DNA from: Myxocyprinus asiaticus
Taxonomy: Eukaryota > Chordata > Actinopteri > Cypriniformes > Catostomidae
NCBI RefSeq assembly: GCF_019703515.2
Contig: NC_059359.1
Span: forward strand, 2,779,001 to 2,843,000
DNA: 64,000 bases
Direction: 5' to 3'
Below, piece after piece: positions 1 through 10,245 of the stretch. Made by a program: the position numbers and the translations under genes. Each line of letters starts with the position of its first letter. Position 1 is the first letter of the stretch. The notes under the pieces are model-generated. The model did not search any database. It saw nothing but the letters and a program-made list of their open reading frames with translations, and had not been told where the DNA came from.

Positions 1-464
1 ATTGACCTTTCAGATCACATTAAAAGAGCCATCTAAAGCTTAATTCACAAATTCTGCTTTTTGCACTATTGTCACACAAAATCCTCATGTAATCTTGTAC
101 ACCTGTGCGTATTGAGTTCATCTGGGTTCATCTCTCATGCTCTGGTAAAAAAGCATGAATTTCCTTTTGAGCATTACCTCAAAAACAATTCCCTCCTCCA
201 CACTTAATTCCCCACAGTGGGATCTAAACGCCTGTGTGCTGAGGGAAACCTTTAATTAATTCTTTTAAAAAAGACACAGTATATCACTGTATGAGCCTGA
301 CCCAGGGGAATAGACCCTGTTCACAGCCCTAGTGGGAAAATCGTATGCCCCACTCTAGAGATGAGTGACAACATGGCTTACAAAATCTGCAGTGCATATT
401 TAAAGATTAAAGCAATGTATAGAGTAGACCTGGGCTTTGTAAAACACAGATCCTTCTACAATGT
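1..464. other. Intergenic, no gene seen
   Basis: AT-rich unique-looking sequence with no coding, RNA or repeat structure that I can support. Its last five bases (460-464, AATGT) are the left target-site duplication of the LTR element that follows. Confidence 0.5.
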
Positions 465-720
465 TGTAAAGAGGAGGAGAGCATGGCCGGATCGTGAGGG
501 TGCATGCCCGGCACTGAATTGTCCTAATCAGCCGGGAGGGGGATAAAGATGAGCCGGAGGCACCAGTTTGAGAGAGAGAGAGAGAGAGAGACACACGCGG
601 CTGCAGTGTGTGTGTCTGTGTGTTTATACGTGTTTAAGTTGATTTATCTCATTAAAGTTATGTTGACTGTTCTGCCGGTTCTGCCGCCTCCTCCTTGCCC
701 ATCTTGTGAACCCCGTTACA
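465..720 (+). repeat. Left LTR of the miniature element
   Basis: This 256-bp LTR shares with the right LTR the start (TGTRAMGAGGAGGAG), a GGGGGATAAAGA TATA-like stretch, AGTTTGAGAGAGAG, a CATTAAAGTTATGT polyadenylation-like block and the ending CTTGTGAACCCCRTTACA. It contains a GA microsatellite at about 571-590. Confidence 0.85.
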
Positions 721-721
721 T

Positions 722-739
722 TGGTGCCAAAACCTGGGA
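722..739 (+). other. Putative primer-binding site
   Basis: TGGTGCCAAAACCTGGGA lies one base after the left LTR (base 721, T) and begins with the TGG expected for pairing with a tRNA 3' CCA end. I cannot assign the tRNA with certainty. Position and form support reverse-transcription priming. Confidence 0.6.
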
Positions 740-1218
740 AGGAGGAGGGATGCGCTGTCGTGGAGTCCTCACCACTGAAGCCACTGCCATCCACAAGGGG
801 ACAGAGGAGTCACTGCCGTCCGCCGGGAGCCGGAGGAACCGCTGCCGTCCACCAGGAAGCAGAGGAGCCGTTATCGTCTGCCAGGGGTCGGAGGACTCGC
901 TGCCATCTGCCAGGGGAGGAGCGGCTGTCATCCACCAGGGGGTCGAGGATTGGCTGAGGACCAGGCGACAGTGTGTCCAGGGACAAGCGAGCGAGTTATT
1001 CTATCTCTCTCCTCTCTCTCTCTCTCTCTCTCTGTCTGTCTCTCCCCCTCACTCTTTCCCTCTCCCCTCTCCCACCCCTCGTCTCTCCCAGGGCTCCAGA
1101 GAGGCGGGGAAGATCTGCCGGCAGAAGGACAGCCGGAAGGGCACCCCCTCCCCTCCAGAAAGGGAAGTGAGTACGTCAAGCCAGAGGTTTCCCTGGCCTG
1201 AATCGGGCGGTGGAGGAG

Positions 1219-1539
1219 TGTGACGAGGAGGAGGGCGTGGCCGAGCCGTGATAACACACTCCTGGCGCTGAATTGTCCTAATCACCTGGGAGGGGGATAA
1301 AGACGAGCCAGAGGCACCAGTTTGAGAGAGAGACACTAAGTTATCCTCTATGGCCATCTCTTGGGTAACATAGTTGACGGGATCTTACTGTGTCCACTGA
1401 TGTCAACTTACACAAGCGGCTGCTGTGTGTGTGTGTCTGTGTGTTTATGTTTGTTTAAGTTGATTTATGTCATTAAAGTTATGTAGACTGTTCTGCCGGT
1501 TCCCACCTCCTCCTTGCCCATCTTGTGAACCCCATTACA
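1219..1539 (+). repeat. Right LTR of the miniature element
   Basis: This 321-bp LTR is longer than its partner. About 70 bp (roughly 1337-1408) follow the GAGAGAGA block and replace the partner's GA microsatellite. Otherwise it is collinear with 465-720. Confidence 0.85.
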
Positions 1540-1544
1540 AATGT

Positions 1545-2783
1545 ATTTTAATGTTGTGCTGTAGTTTATTTCAGATCAACATGAAATGACATTACCAACC
1601 CATTTTACATTCATAATCTGGTGTATTTCCAAATTAATAGGACATTCAGAGAGAAAAAATGTCTGGTGGGTCTTGATTTTAACCATTGGAAATTGATTGG
1701 ATCATGAAAAGTGGCTATTGCATACAGTATCAGAAAGGAGCCAGGTGTTTGGAAGGGATCATTTGAAAAGTACAGGCCCCGATATACTTCCAGAGAAGTT
1801 CTCCTACGTTATTCGTTCGGGGGTAAAAATAATTTCGAAACAGCCGAACAATGATTTACTATTTGCGAACATTCAGACACGTGCCACACTGATGTGGGAG
1901 GCATTTAGAGGAGCATTTAAATATGAGGACGCTCCATAAAACCTTAACTATGCAACATTAAATTGTGTTATCAGGGACTTTATGCCTCATTCTATGAGTT
2001 CACACTAGATCAGTAAAAGATGCTTTTTTAACCACTCAATGATGATTTAAAGTAATATATATGCAGTAGAAAATGCTACATTTTTCTTGTTTACATTCTG
2101 AATTCATGATGCTAATGTGCTAACATGCTATACACGCCCATAATTACACTTTGTTATTGTAATTTATGATGACACTTATACTACTGCAAACATAGGTGTT
2201 TAAAAGAGTGTTAATGGTAAAAATACAGACAAAAGAAAGAGGGAAGGCATATCTTACTTTGGGCAGATCTGTGAATGTCTTTCACTAAAGAAGGCACAAG
2301 AGTGAAGTAACAAAAAACAAAAGAGTAAATTGGCACTTAAGAGTATTTGAGTAGATTTGATTCCTTTTGTAGACTAATAAAAAACAAACAAAAAAGATCG
2401 ATTGATCATACAGATCAGGCATGGCTCATCTATATGGGCAGGTAGGGCAGAGCCCCGCCTAAATATTAATCCACTTGAAAACATAGATCCATATTATAAA
2501 CTGACAATAATGTAATTTGTTTGCCCGTAAATGTGTTCAAAATGCTGACATATGTATTTAAAGGCAGGCCTAGTAAAAGGTTTTATCCTATTTTTAAGTC
2601 GTAAATTAGTTGAAAGCTCCGTTACACAGTGTTTGATATAGATATTCAAGCATGTAGAGCAGAGAGTCTGCTGCCCTCCCGAACTCCACAGCGCCCCTCA
2701 GTTTTCTCAATGGAAATCTGTGGTCAGATATGGTACTGCAATGAGCATATGTATGTCAAAAAGCCTTGGCTCTTGAAACTGTT
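1545..2783. other. Intergenic, no gene seen
   Basis: No supported feature. A short open frame at 1697-1939 encodes 80 residues with no motif I recognise and no flanking splice or repeat signals, so I do not call it a gene. Confidence 0.45.
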
Positions 2784-2931
2784 TTAAAGGGTCATGAAAC
2801 ACTAAACAAAATTTTCTGAGATGTTAACAGATATATTTTTGTTGCAATTCATAGAAGACAATGTTAGCATCTGTTAATTTAAATTTTTGGCAAAAAGTGG
2901 TTAATTTTAGGATTTTGTGAGTGTAGAGCCG

Positions 2932-3147
2932 AGGAGGGCGGGGCCGGGCTGGAATGAGACACACCCGGTCCCCAATCAGCCTGATGGGGCGCGCGAGGGA
3001 TAAAGGCGGCCGGGGACGACAGTTCGAGAGAGAGTGAATTGCAGGCAGCTATACTGTGTGTTTTCAGTTGTGTGTTTTGGTTAATAAATTGTTATTTAAG
3101 TTGTCAAGCCGGTTCTCGCCTCCTCCTTTCCACTAAACCCCCTTACA
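2932..3147 (+). mobile_element. Solo LTR with 5-bp duplication
   Basis: A 216-bp TGTAGAG...CTTACA unit flanked by GTGAG at 2927-2931 and 3148-3152. It shares short blocks with the LTRs at 465 and 1219 (GAGGAGGGCG, GGGATAAAG, AGTTYGAGAGAGAG, CGCCTCCTCC and the TTACA end), so it belongs to a related family. No internal region is present, which indicates LTR-LTR recombination. Confidence 0.85.
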
Positions 3148-3297
3148 GTGAGCTACTTTCGTCTTCCTGGTTTAAAATCAACTTCGTGGCAACGTCACAG
3201 GATGTGACGTTTTCAAGCACTATAGTATTGGAAGATGCATCAGTGTCTCATGATTATTCACGAGACTTCGTGTCCTTATCCTATGAGAAGAAGCTTA

Positions 3298-3738
3298 CAT
3301 TTTTTTTTAATCTTTTCTTCCCAATTTGGAATTCCCAATTCCCAATGTGCTCTAGGTCCTCGTGGTGGCGTAGTGACTCACCTCAATCCAGGTGGTGGAG
3401 GATGAATCTCAGTTGCCTCCGCATCTGAGACTGTCAATCCATGCATCTTATCACGTGGCTTGTGAGCGCATTACCACGGAGACTTAGTGCGTGTGGAGGC
3501 CCATGCTATTCTCCGCGGCATCCATGCACAACTCACCACGCGCCCCACCAAGAGTGAGAACCACACATTATAGCGACCACGAGGAGGTTACCCCATATGA
3601 CTCTACCCTCCCTAGCAACCGGGCCAATTTGGTTGCTTAGGAGACCTGGCTGGAGTCACTCAGCACACCTTGGATTTGAACTCGTGACTCCAGGGGTGGT
3701 AGTCAGAGTCAATACTCGCTGAGCTAACCAGGCCCCCC
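3298..3738 (-). mobile_element. tRNA-derived SINE, copy 1
   Basis: On the minus strand the head starts at 3738 with GGGGGGCCTGGTTAGCTCAG (tRNA A-box-like) and then has a B-box-like AGTTCAAATCC. The unit ends in an A-rich tail at 3298. It is flanked by near-identical 13-bp duplications, 3285-3297 and 3739-3751 (GAGAAGARGCTTA). Three other copies of the family lie in this window. Confidence 0.9.
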
Positions 3739-4839
3739 GAGAAGAGGCTTAACTTAATTATTCATGACAGACGCTTCAGACTGTGAGATCACGTAGTAGT
3801 TGAGAGAGATGGTCATGGGTCGTAAGTGTTTGTTTATGTGGTGCAAGAGTTCAGGGGTGTTGTATGGCTTTCCCCTTAATGCTGACAGGGCAAGACTCTG
3901 GCTGCGGGCGGTTGGTTGGCCAATAACTACCGACACATCTAAATTGTTTGTGTGTCAAAAGCATTTTTTAGACAGTTGGACTTCGGCTTTGATCATGAAG
4001 GCAATTTGCGTCTAGGCAAGAATGCCAAGTCCCAGAGACTTTTCCATCCCTACAAAGGTGGTAACAGTTTTGCTTGACTTTAGTGCCAATTAAACACTTA
4101 TCATTTTTAGTTCTTACGATAATACTTTTATTGTAAGGAAAATAGGCTTAATTCGTGTAATGACTGACATATTTTTATATTTCATATCGTAATTTTAAAT
4201 TAGTTTGGTGAACATGTTTTTGTAAATAAATATAGCTGTACTGTCAGACTAAAGTGTGTTGCGAGATGGCGTGTCAGGCTGAAGAGCCCGCCAAAAAAAA
4301 TACTTCATGTCAAACCCATCCAGACATGAAGCACATGTCAACGCAACACCGCTGGAAATCTGATGATAATTACAATTGTAGCCAGTAACGTAGTCTTTTA
4401 GACTGTGCTTAAGTGTATTAAGTACCAAATGTATTTAAATGTTTTTTATTTTGAAATATCTCATGTCTTAGGTACTCAGGTGAAGCAAGTCAAAAGGCAT
4501 GTTGCTTGCAACACTTCCACACCATTCATACCACTGGAGAAAGGCCCTCTTGCTACCTCTACCCCGTTGAAAAGGCCCAGAAGAGAGGCTGATGATTCTG
4601 ACCCCAGTTTCCACCCAGAAATGACTGACAGCAGCATCTATAATGAGAGGTGACTCATAGAATATTCATACTTTTTAATACATTTGTAGTAGAAATTGTC
4701 ATAAATCAGTTGGTATTGAATAAAACTATTCCTATTTTTGGCAATGTTGCTAGTTTTACAGACTAGCATTTATAGAACGTCTTTATTGCTATTTTTGTTG
4801 TAGCACTTTAATTGCAACACCTCATAAAATGAGGAAATA

Positions 4840-6065
4840 CACTATATTGCCAAAAGTATTTGCTCACCCATCCAAATAATTGAATTCAGGTGTTCCATTC
4901 ACTTCCATGGCCACAGGTGTATAAAATGAAGCACCTAGGCATGCAGACTGCTTCTACAAACATTTGTGAGAGAATGGGCCGCTCTCAGGAGCTCAGTGAA
5001 TTCCAGCGTGGTACTGTGATAGGATGCCACCTGTGCAACAAGTCCAGTCGTGAAATTTCCTCGCTACTAAATATTCCACAGTCAACTGTCAGTGGTATTA
5101 TAACAAAGTGGAAGCGATTGGGAATGACAGCAACTCAGCCACGAAGTGGTAGGCCACGTAAAATGACAGAGCGGGGTCAGCGGATGCTGAGGCGCATAGT
5201 GCGCAGAGGTCGCCAACTTTCTGCAGAGTCAATCGCTACAGACCTCCAAAGTTCATGTGGCCTTCAGATTAGCTCAAGAACAGTGAGTAGAGAGCTTCAT
5301 GGAATGGGTTTCTATGACCGAGCAGCTGCATCCAAGCCATACATCACCAAGTGCAATGCAAAGCGTCAGATGCAGTGGTGTAAAGCACGCCGCCACTGGA
5401 CTCTATAGCAGTGGAGACGTGTTCTCTGGAGTGACGAATCACGCTTCTCCATCTGGCAATCTGATGGACGAGTCTGGGTTTGGCGGTTGCCAGGAGAACG
5501 GTACTTGTCTGACTGCATTGTGCCAACTGTGAAGTTTGGTGGAGGGGGGATTATGGTGTGGGGTTGTTTTTCAGGAGCTGGGTTTGGCCCCTTAGTTCCA
5601 GTGAAAGGAACTCTGAATGCTTCAGCATACCAAGAGATTTTGGACAATTCCATGCTCCCAACTTTGTGGGAACAGTTTGGGGATGGCCCCTTCCTGTTCC
5701 AACATGACTGCGCACCAGTGCACAAAGCAAGGTCCATAAAGACATGGATGAGCGAGTTTGGTGTGGAAGAACTTGACTGGCCTGCACAGAGTCCTGACCT
5801 CAACCCGATCTTTGGGATGAATTGGAGCGAAGACTGCGAGCCAGGTCTTCTCGTCCAACATCAGTGTCTGACCTCACAAATGCGTCAAAAATTCCCATAA
5901 ACACACTCCTAAACCTTGTGGAAAGCCTTCCCAGAAGAGTTGAAGCTGTTATAGCTGCAAAGGGTGGGCCGACGTCATATTAAACCCTATGGATTAAGAA
6001 TGGGATGTCACTTAAGTTCATATGCGTCTAAAGGCAGATGAGCGAATACTTTTGGCAATATAGTG
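4840..6065 (+). mobile_element. Complete Tc1-like transposon
   Basis: Terminal inverted repeats starting CACTATATTGCCAAAAGTAT (about 24-28 bp) flank a transposase remnant, with TA target duplications at 4838-4839 and 6066-6067. The 1226-bp element sits inside block 3 of the THAP gene. Removing the element and one TA restores a continuous codon frame across the site. Confidence 0.93.
4974..5983 (+). pseudogene. Tc1 transposase, one stop and one deletion
   Basis: The frame starts at MGRSQELSEF. It has an N-terminal paired-like DNA-binding region (STVSGIITKWK), the GRPRK hook and the DDE domain with [26 protein letters not shown] and DLNPI. There is an in-frame TAG at 5406-5408 (codon 145). After DLNPI at about 5809 the frame shifts. 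Restoring frame needs about 7 bp, which gives 339 codons ending at the TAA at 5981-5983, the usual Tc1 length. The missing bases are those encoding the catalytic glutamate of the DD34E triad. The copy is therefore doubly dead. Confidence 0.9.
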
Positions 6066-7079
6066 TATATTGTTTATGAGGAGAACCTCATAGAGCTCTT
6101 CAAAATGTGCTGTGTCTGCACAAGAAACTGCGTAATACACAGTAGAACTGTGGGAATGGTTGTGCATGTTGACCAGACCTGCATGCATTGCAGCCATCAC
6201 AACAGTTGGGCCTGCCAGACCTATGTCAAGAAAATACCTGCAGGAAACCTGCAACTTGCTGCTGCTGTTCATTTTAGTGGATCATCATTCTTGCAAGTGC
6301 CTAAGGTAAGAGCTTCTTTTTCTGTCACACGTATGCTATTCATAAAAATCCATGTTAACCGTTGTATAATTAACTGTGTTTTTCCATTGGTACAGTTTAT
6401 GCAGGCATTTAACATTCAGGGTATTTGCCATTCTACATACCTGAAACACCAAGGACCTTCCTATTCCCTACGATCAACTGGCAGTGGAATCAGGATCAAA
6501 GTGCTGTTATTGCAGAAGTGCTCAAAGGAGGGGACGTAGTTCTGGGCAGGGACAAGCATGCTGACTCCCCAGGTATGTGCTGTTATTTTCATAATATGCC
6601 ATTTCAATTTCCTATAAAAATTATATGGTTATCACAAAGTTTGATTCCAAACACTAATGGCCAATTGCTAATATGACAAATTGTTCAGGACACAGTGCCA
6701 AGTATGGGACATACTCACTCATGGACCTCAGAGCAAACAAGATCATGGACATTCAGCTCATTCAGGTAATGTTGTGGTGATTTCTTTATTCGTGTTTGAG
6801 TATTATTAAGTACATAAATGTTGAATGATAAGAAATCCATCAGGAACTTTATATCTTTTAAGCCAATCTTGATTTAAGTGTTTTAAAATGGGTTGATCTG
6901 ATTTTTCAAGAGCAATGAAGTCAGCAATAGCCAGCGTATGGACAAAGAGGGGTTTTCTAAGGAGCCTAAGACAGATAGAGCAAAGAGGATTGACAGTGCG
7001 AATGATTGTCACAGATAGGCATCCTGGTGTGATGAGGTTCCTCCATGCTGGGAATCACCACGCTGATGTGTCGGCTAAG

Positions 7080-8065
7080 GTACCCCCAGCACCACCGGAC
7101 AAAATTTCTAAAGGCCAGATGTCTGTAGCAACTAAGACGAAACATCTTGAAGTTAGCATGTACAGTGGATCATTGCATTGTGTCAAATATGAAAATGTTG
7201 TCTGTGCTGTAAAAGGATGTTAACCTTTGAAATGCTGCTTTTAGTTATCAGCAGGTAAGATTGTTACTAACCTATTGAGGACTGTGTCTTTCATCTCACC
7301 AAAGAGCTGGCGATATGTCCCATACACAGCTTGTAAAACATATGGGTTTAGGGCCACAGGTTCAAAACCTGGATGAGCAGTTATGCATGCTACCCCACCA
7401 ACCTGCTCACATCTGTGCAATACATGTCAGGAAGAATGCATTCATACGCATGTATTTTTTTGACAGTGATGAGATACTGCAATACAATACAGCGAAAGAG
7501 TGAGGCTATTTCTCAGATCATTATGTGTAAGCTTCTTTCACCTGTGCCACCTCCCTACAGCATACATTTTCTCGTGGAGAGCAGTGACCACAAGTACACC
7601 TGTTGCAAAATTACGACACGCTACTTGTGCTAAATTTCAGGTCAAACCTGTATTTGCAGAAGGGTTTTACTAGCCATTAATCATTTTAAGCAGAGCATAA
7701 TGGAGTTAACGAGGGCCTTTATTACAGATTTTGAACACAGCGTTCATCTCTGATTAGCTAGCAACCATTCCGATACATCTCCCATCCGTGCTGCCTCTGG
7801 TCCGTCATCGGTTTCCTCCACAGTCACGCCAGGGGCTAATGGTTCAAACAGATAAGCCAGAGGACCTGCACCGCTATCTATCGTGTCTCCATTTAGTCCT
7901 GGGGATTCAGGAGGGGAGAAGTACCTCCTGACATCCTGACAGATGACAGTTTCTCACCCCCTCTCTCTCTCCCCTTCCTTGCCCCACTCCCTTCCCTTCT
8001 TCTCCTTCAAAATGGGTGTGAGGCAGACTTGAGCTGAAATTGGGGGGTGAGGGTCTCATGACCCT
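7080..8065 (+). other. 3' part of the THAP element, no readable exon
   Basis: Follows the last recognisable transposase block. Open frames at 7315-7503 and 7373-7633 show no family motif. It ends in a C/T-rich stretch (about 7960-8010) and the right inverted repeat. Confidence 0.4.
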
Positions 8066-8708
8066 TTAAACTCTGTTTTTTTACTGTGATTTAAAACATT
8101 ATTATCATTATAAAACATGTAGTTTTTCAGTACTGTGGAAACGTGTAAATGGCATGCAGATAGTTCTGTTTCTCTCCCTCTCCTCCATGGTGTTCTTCAT
8201 TTTGATTTAGAGTTTGATCTGCAAAAAGTCAACATTTTAAGATAAAATGTTCTTATTTAGAATATTAGAATCAACATTATGTTCTTAGGGTGCCACCTTG
8301 TGGTGGAATAAAAAATAATAATAATAATAAAGAAAAAAAAATCTTCCCCACCTATATCTGTGGTCACGAGCTACTATTGGTAGATGTAGGTAATTTTGCA
8401 GCAGCTCGCTAATAACTGCACGCCGGTGTGTTCATGTTGACTGATCTTAACTGTCTGAACAGCGTTAACAAAATAAGCCTCGGCCTCAAGGTAGGTGGAA
8501 CTTCAGGTCAGAAGATTTAGTTCTAAATGCCGTCACACCCGTTCGTTCTTCAGTTTTGTATAAAGATATTGGGGCCTTAAGAGGGATACATAAGGAGCCC
8601 ATTACAAGACAGGGAGGAAATTTATTTTCTGAAATATTTTTTTTCCTTGCGAAAAAGTTTTGCGTACCCTCACAATAGTTTTCGGTTCCCTTGTTTCCTT
8701 TTACTGCA
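8066..8708. other. Intergenic, no gene seen
   Basis: Contains an ATA microsatellite at about 8311-8330. Nothing else is supported. Confidence 0.4.
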
Positions 8709-8817
8709 GTAACCACTGCTATGGTGAACTATGGTATTTGTAGTAAATTCACAGCAACCACCAAATTTGGTTTTACTGGTTTTACTACAAATATCATAGT
8801 TGAACCATAGTAACCAC
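8709..8817. repeat. Fold-back MITE-like inverted repeat
   Basis: The left arm, GTAACCACTGCTATGG, and the right arm ending CCATAGTAACCAC are inverted copies of each other over about 38 bp. Inside them the shared segment TATTTGTAGTAAA is mirrored as TTTACTACAAATA. Short related pieces continue to about 8885. Confidence 0.6.
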
Positions 8818-9137
8818 AAGATTAATAATGGTTACTACAGTCATGGTTACAACAATATTACTATAGGAAAACTATGGTTAATTTACTGGAACCCTGTAGA
8901 TTCATGACGGAAATCTAAAAGTTGTTTCAGAGGCATATTTTTTTTTAATTAATTTTTTTTGTAAATGGGGTGAATTTTGCTTTCGCAGTTAATATTTAAA
9001 ATGCAGAAGAATGGAAACAGGTGAAAAAGAAAGAGATATGAGCAAATGCCTTAAATTGAATGTAACATGGAATCATGGTGTGGTAAATGTGCACATGGAG
9101 CAGATTTCAAATTCAGTGCAGCAATAGACAGACTGGT
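8818..9137. other. Intergenic, no gene seen
   Basis: AT-rich, with a T-run at 8939-8960. No coding signal. Confidence 0.4.
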
Positions 9138-9192
9138 GGATGATAGATAGGTATATCTAGATAGATGGATAGATGAACAGACAGATAGATAA
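9138..9192. repeat. GATA microsatellite, interrupted
   Basis: Imperfect repeats of GATA and GACA tetramers. Confidence 0.75.
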
Positions 9193-9224
9193 GGTGTTCT
9201 GAGTGGTTGCTAGGCAGTTGCTAA

Positions 9225-9565
9225 TTGTTGATGCATGCTTTTGGAGCGTCTTGGTTGCGTTGTGTCATAAACATACCATTTTTAGGTCGCTGTGTCAAGT
9301 TAATACTTAGAAAAACATGTCTTGAGATCCCTAAGTTTGGATTTGTGCTCCATCAAGCTGAGTTTGTACACAAGAACGTGTCCTCATTTCGTGCTGTCTG
9401 CTGAAAGGTTGGTTTTCTCTCTGTATAAGCTGCTCGTTGCCTATACAGCGAGTTTCGCTTACTGCCCCCTGGAGAAAACAGGTGGTACTATAAGCTTGAA
9501 TTGCTCAGGAATATTCCGTATTAATGTCAGGGGACATGATTAATTGTGTAAAATCGACAGCCCTA
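9225..9565 (+). mobile_element. hAT-type MITE, 3' portion
   Basis: Clearly similar over about 340 bp to 47824-48225. Shared blocks include CTCCATCAAGCTG, CTCTGTATAAGCTGCTCGTT, ACTGCCCCCTGGAGAAAACA and the end AATCGACAGCCCTA. The right terminus, whose reverse complement reads TAGGGCTGTCG, is intact. The left half and left terminus are missing. Confidence 0.75.
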
Positions 9566-9586
9566 TTTTTTGTTTACTTTTATTTA

Positions 9587-9768
9587 TTTATTTATTTATT
9601 ATTATTATTATTATTATTTATGTACATATACATGTAATTTTTTATTTCTATTTTTTGTATATTTTTATTTATTTTAATGCAGTCTCTGTCTTTAACTTTT
9701 AATTTCTGATATGTGAAGCACTTTGAGCTGCACTTGAAAGGTAATAATACATAATAATAATAATAATA

Positions 9769-9803
<35 letters not shown>
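9587..9803. repeat. ATT/AAT microsatellites flanking AT-rich DNA
   Basis: TTTA and ATT runs at 9587-9618 and an AAT-then-ATT run at 9752-9803. The second run directly abuts the 3' end of the LINE and may be its simple-repeat tail. Confidence 0.75.
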
Positions 9804-9807
<4 letters not shown>

Positions 9808-10245
9808 AATCAGAATGAGCTTTATTGCCAACTATGCTTCCATATACAAAATTTTTTCTTGGTGACAGAAGCTTCCAGTGCACAAACAATACAACAACAA
9901 GACAGAGATAATACAATTTTTTTTAATAAAAATAAATATATATATATAGCATGTACAAATAAAAACCTGTTATATACAGTGCAAGGGAATGAAATGCGGA
10001 AGAGGAAGGATATGTTAAATAACATAATTGACTAGGCTGTGTATTGCACATAATTATAGTATAGTTTTTAACTGTTCATGAGATGGATAGCCTGAGGGAA
10101 AAAACTTTTCTTGTGACTGATGGTTCTGGTGCTCAATGCTCTGTAGCGTTGGCCAGAAAGCAACAGTTCAAAAAGGTAGTGGGATGGGTGAGTGGGGTTC
10201 CGAGTGATTTAGACTGGCAGATAGACATGGGAACAGAGAGTTGGT

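Larger units (their letters stand above)
465..1539 (+). mobile_element. Complete miniature LTR retrotransposon (TRIM-like)
   Basis: Two directly repeated LTRs (465-720 and 1219-1539) flank only about 500 bp of internal sequence. Both begin TGT and end ACA, and the whole unit is bounded by a 5-bp duplication, AATGT, at 460-464 and 1540-1544. Two bases after the left LTR is a TGG-starting primer-binding-like site (722-739), and a purine-rich tract (GGGCGGTGGAGGAG) abuts the right LTR. The internal part has no recognisable gag or pol; the open frame at 549-1223 is low-complexity and runs out of the LTR, so it is probably spurious. This is the layout of a terminal-repeat retrotransposon in miniature, a non-autonomous element needing proteins from another copy. 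Which family supplies them cannot be told here. Confidence 0.85.
3809..7079 (+). pseudogene. Spliced THAP-domain transposase-like gene, broken
   Basis: The gene reads as six exon-like blocks with good splice signals. Block 1, from 3809 or 3815, encodes a THAP zinc finger: C..C at KCLFMWC, then LYGFP, W and VCQKHF. Block 2 is about 4474-4652. Block 3 is 4804-6305 (donor GTAAGA), block 4 is 6396-6572, block 5 is 6689-6765 and block 6 is 6911-7079. Blocks 3-6 carry family-typical strings: C..C pairs around CCVC and CMHC, ADSPGHSAKYG across the block 4/5 junction, MDIQLIQSNEV and IVTDRHP, whose aspartates could be catalytic. Breaks are a frameshift near 3980, one in 6425-6460, one near 6950, and a Tc1 insertion inside block 3. 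The C-terminus beyond 7079 is not recognisable. It looks like the transposase of the enclosing TTAA element. A domesticated host gene is the alternative, but the damage argues against it. Confidence 0.7.
2788..8065 (+). mobile_element. TTAA-flanked THAP-transposase element (Kolobok-like), decayed
   Basis: The left end, AGGGTCATGA at 2788, and the right end, TCATGACCCT ending at 8065, form terminal inverted repeats of about 12-16 bp. Each is flanked by TTAA (2784-2787 and 8066-8069), the target duplication typical of the Kolobok and piggyBac superfamilies. The interior carries exons of a THAP-domain transposase-like protein on the plus strand, and THAP-bearing transposases with TTAA targets are known for Kolobok. 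It was invaded by a solo LTR (2932-3147), a SINE (3298-3738) and a Tc1 element (4840-6065). Without these insertions it would be about 3.4 kb. The superfamily name is inference from ends plus domain. Confidence 0.65.

Noticed and set aside
549..1223. 224-codon open frame
   Set aside because: It spans the LTR, the internal region and a CT microsatellite, and has no domain. Two other frames are also largely open there, so openness reflects composition.
1697..1939. 80-residue open frame resembling a small protein
   Set aside because: No motif, no start context or splice logic, and a single short frame is expected by chance.
3754..3936. Minus-strand frame opposite the THAP block
   Set aside because: It is the shadow of the THAP coding frame on the other strand.
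8287..8305. CCACCTTGTGGTGG as a CTCF-like site
   Set aside because: A mismatch at a key core position; the match is largely its own palindrome.
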